From NCBI GenBank assembly GCA_003550305.1, contig QKYT01000073.1:109081-119472 (forward strand): DNA of 10,392 nucleotides. Direction: 5' to 3'. The position numbers and the translations under genes were made by a program. The first letter of the stretch is position 1. Every line of letters begins with the position of its first letter. Under the pieces are notes generated by a model. The model did no database searches. It was not told the origin of the DNA and was given only the letters and a program-made list of their open reading frames with translations. The stretch comes from Glomus cerebriforme (Eukaryota > Glomeromycota > Glomeromycetes > Glomerales > Glomeraceae). Shown here one piece after another: positions 9,330 through 10,392 of this stretch.

Positions 9330-9495
9330 CTCCTCCTTCATTATCAATTTCTTGATTATTAATACTTTGATTATTTACACGATTCAAATATCCTTCTTCA
9401 TCTTTCCCCTTAACTACTAATATCTTGATTATCAGCTTTTTGATTATTTATATTATTCAAATATTCTTTTTCATCGTCTTCTTGGCTATTAATAT
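9330..9495 (-). repeat. Tandem repeat of a 72-bp (24-codon) unit in the pseudogene tail
   Basis: Copies lie at 9424-9495 (72 bp) and 9351-9423 (73 bp), with a partial copy at about 9330-9350, roughly three-quarters identical by eye. On the minus strand the unit encodes an acidic peptide of the type EYLNNINNQKADNQDI. The 73-bp copy has one extra base in the C-run at about 9406-9409, which shifts the frame. A unit length divisible by three supports past coding function. Confidence 0.7.
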
Positions 9496-10072
9496 CTTAA
9501 ACAATATTTTCCTTCATTCATCCTCATGCAGAATCTGCTGCTAATACTTTATTATTATCCTAACTTTGTGGATTTACAGATCTTGCCATCAAACTCAAAC
9601 TTAACATTGCCTGAACTGCTTAATTTGCTTTATGCATCCTATCGTATTCAGTTTCTAAAATATTATTTGGAAACTTAAGATTACACTCTATAAAATTCAA
9701 ATAAATAAAAGGGGATAGATAGTATTTACCTGGTTTCTGCCAGAATTCTGATTTAAGTTCTTCATAGTACATTTCACCTGGTTTTAAATGAATATAATTA
9801 TGCATCGCCTAATAAAAAAATAAGTTTAATTGATACTCAAAAAATAATCATATAATAACAGTTATATAATATAAAATATTTACTCAGTAATTTTTTAATA
9901 TGTCATTGAATTTTTGGTTACATTACTGTGCCAAATAATTTGACTTGAATCGCTAATTTATCTTGTCAGCAACCTCCTTCCAAAATGGTTATTTAACATG
10001 ACCAATATGATAAAAATGTTTGTTGTCTATTTTTCATAAGTCAATAAATATACGTACCTCATCATCATTCCA
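9330..10072 (-). pseudogene. Decayed Myb/SANT-like (trihelix-type) DNA-binding protein gene
   Basis: Reading the minus strand in one frame gives a recognisable but broken protein. Segment 10072-9884 contains WNDDEVRIFIDL, PFWKEVADKIN, RFKSNYLAQ and CNQKFNDILKNY, the spaced aromatic and basic pattern of a Myb/SANT-like three-helix DNA-binding domain. An intact GT-AG intron (9883-9809, 75 nt) leads to 9808-9730 with GEMYYEELKSEFWQKP. A second GT-AG intron (9729-9655, 75 nt) joins this to ETEYDRMHKAN and then AVQAMLSLSLMARSVNPQS. An acidic Asn/Gln-rich tail of tandem repeats follows. Stops interrupt the frame at 10034-10036, 9989-9991, 9953-9955, 9923-9925, 9884-9886, 9620-9622, 9560-9562, 9524-9526, 9518-9520, 9497-9499 and 9410-9412. 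A GT-AG acceptor also precedes 10072 (AG at 10074-10073), so at least one upstream exon existed; I cannot find it. The family name rests on motif recognition, so moderate certainty. Confidence 0.7.
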
Positions 10073-10392
10073 CTATAGTAAAAAATATAAATTAAATTAT
10101 TTTAGAAATTTGATTGTAAGTATTGTATTATCTACTATTGAGATTTTAAAAATAAGTGAATATTTGAGAAGTTTTTTTTTTAGGAAATTTTTTTAAAGGA
10201 AAAAAAACTTGAAGAATAAAACTACAACCTCATTTAAGAAAATTGACTCTTTAAATAATGTTTTAAAAAGAAAAATTTCAAGAAAAAATCCTACATAATG
10301 ATCGATAATATCAAAAAAAAAAATATCAAATAAATTAAATTGTATTATTTGAAAATAAATTTTCATAAGAAATATCTAATAATGATATAATA
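10073..10392. other. Flank upstream of the pseudogene, nothing recognised
   Basis: AT-rich sequence with several A runs. On the minus strand it ends in TTTTTACTATAG just before 10072, a good splice acceptor, so most of it may be intron of the decayed gene. No start codon or upstream exon can be identified with confidence. Confidence 0.4.

Noticed and set aside
9220..9420. 66-codon plus-strand ORF
   Set aside because: Its second half is the antisense of the pseudogene tail repeats and the rest is AT-rich low complexity.
9688..9729. Shorter 42-nt version of pseudogene intron 2 (acceptor at 9689-9688)
   Set aside because: Below the size of every other intron here, and it leaves an extra segment; the acceptor at 9656-9655 gives 75 nt and a clean FWQKPETEYDR join.
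9330..10072. Active gene using recoded stop codons
   Set aside because: Eleven stops of all three kinds plus a frameshift, while the neighbouring dehydrogenase and ALG11 genes use the standard code with TAA stops.

Overview
The window looks like nuclear DNA of a very AT-rich filamentous fungus. The protein genes are cut by many short GT-AG introns (63-116 nt), intergenic DNA is full of A/T homopolymers, and a decayed Myb/SANT-like DNA-binding gene is present. I infer an arbuscular mycorrhizal fungus (Glomeromycotina, Rhizophagus-like). This is a judgement from composition and gene style, not a database match.

Layout. Positions 1 to about 3860 hold no gene I can recognise: microsatellites, poly-T/poly-A palindromes, a nested inverted repeat (2349-2390), a cluster of degenerate short repeats (2741-2918) and one unconvincing 113-codon ORF (3413-3754). 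Positions 3868-5270 (+) carry a six-exon gene for a mitochondrial-type 3-hydroxyacyl/3-hydroxybutyryl-CoA dehydrogenase, reconstructed at 329 aa with all catalytic residues. Positions 5763-7936 (+) carry a ten-exon gene for ALG11, the ER GDP-mannose:dolichol-PP-oligosaccharide alpha-1,2-mannosyltransferase (487 aa reconstructed). From 7937 to about 9330 is AT-rich non-coding DNA with small palindromes and one undetermined base (8071). From about 9330 to 10072 on the minus strand lies a pseudogene of a Myb/SANT-like (trihelix-type) protein. Its two introns still have intact splice signals, but the reading frame contains eleven stops, and its 3' end is a tandem 72-bp coding repeat with a 1-nt insertion.

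The two intact genes are tandem, separated by 492 bp, and functionally unrelated (fatty-acid beta-oxidation and N-glycan precursor assembly); there is no operon. Both look like conserved housekeeping genes. The less ordinary observations are the stop-free 75-nt intron in ALG11, which could give a 25-aa isoform, and the pseudogene, whose stops are all one transition away from Gln/Arg/Trp codons. I found no new defence system, CRISPR array, intact transposon or RNA gene.
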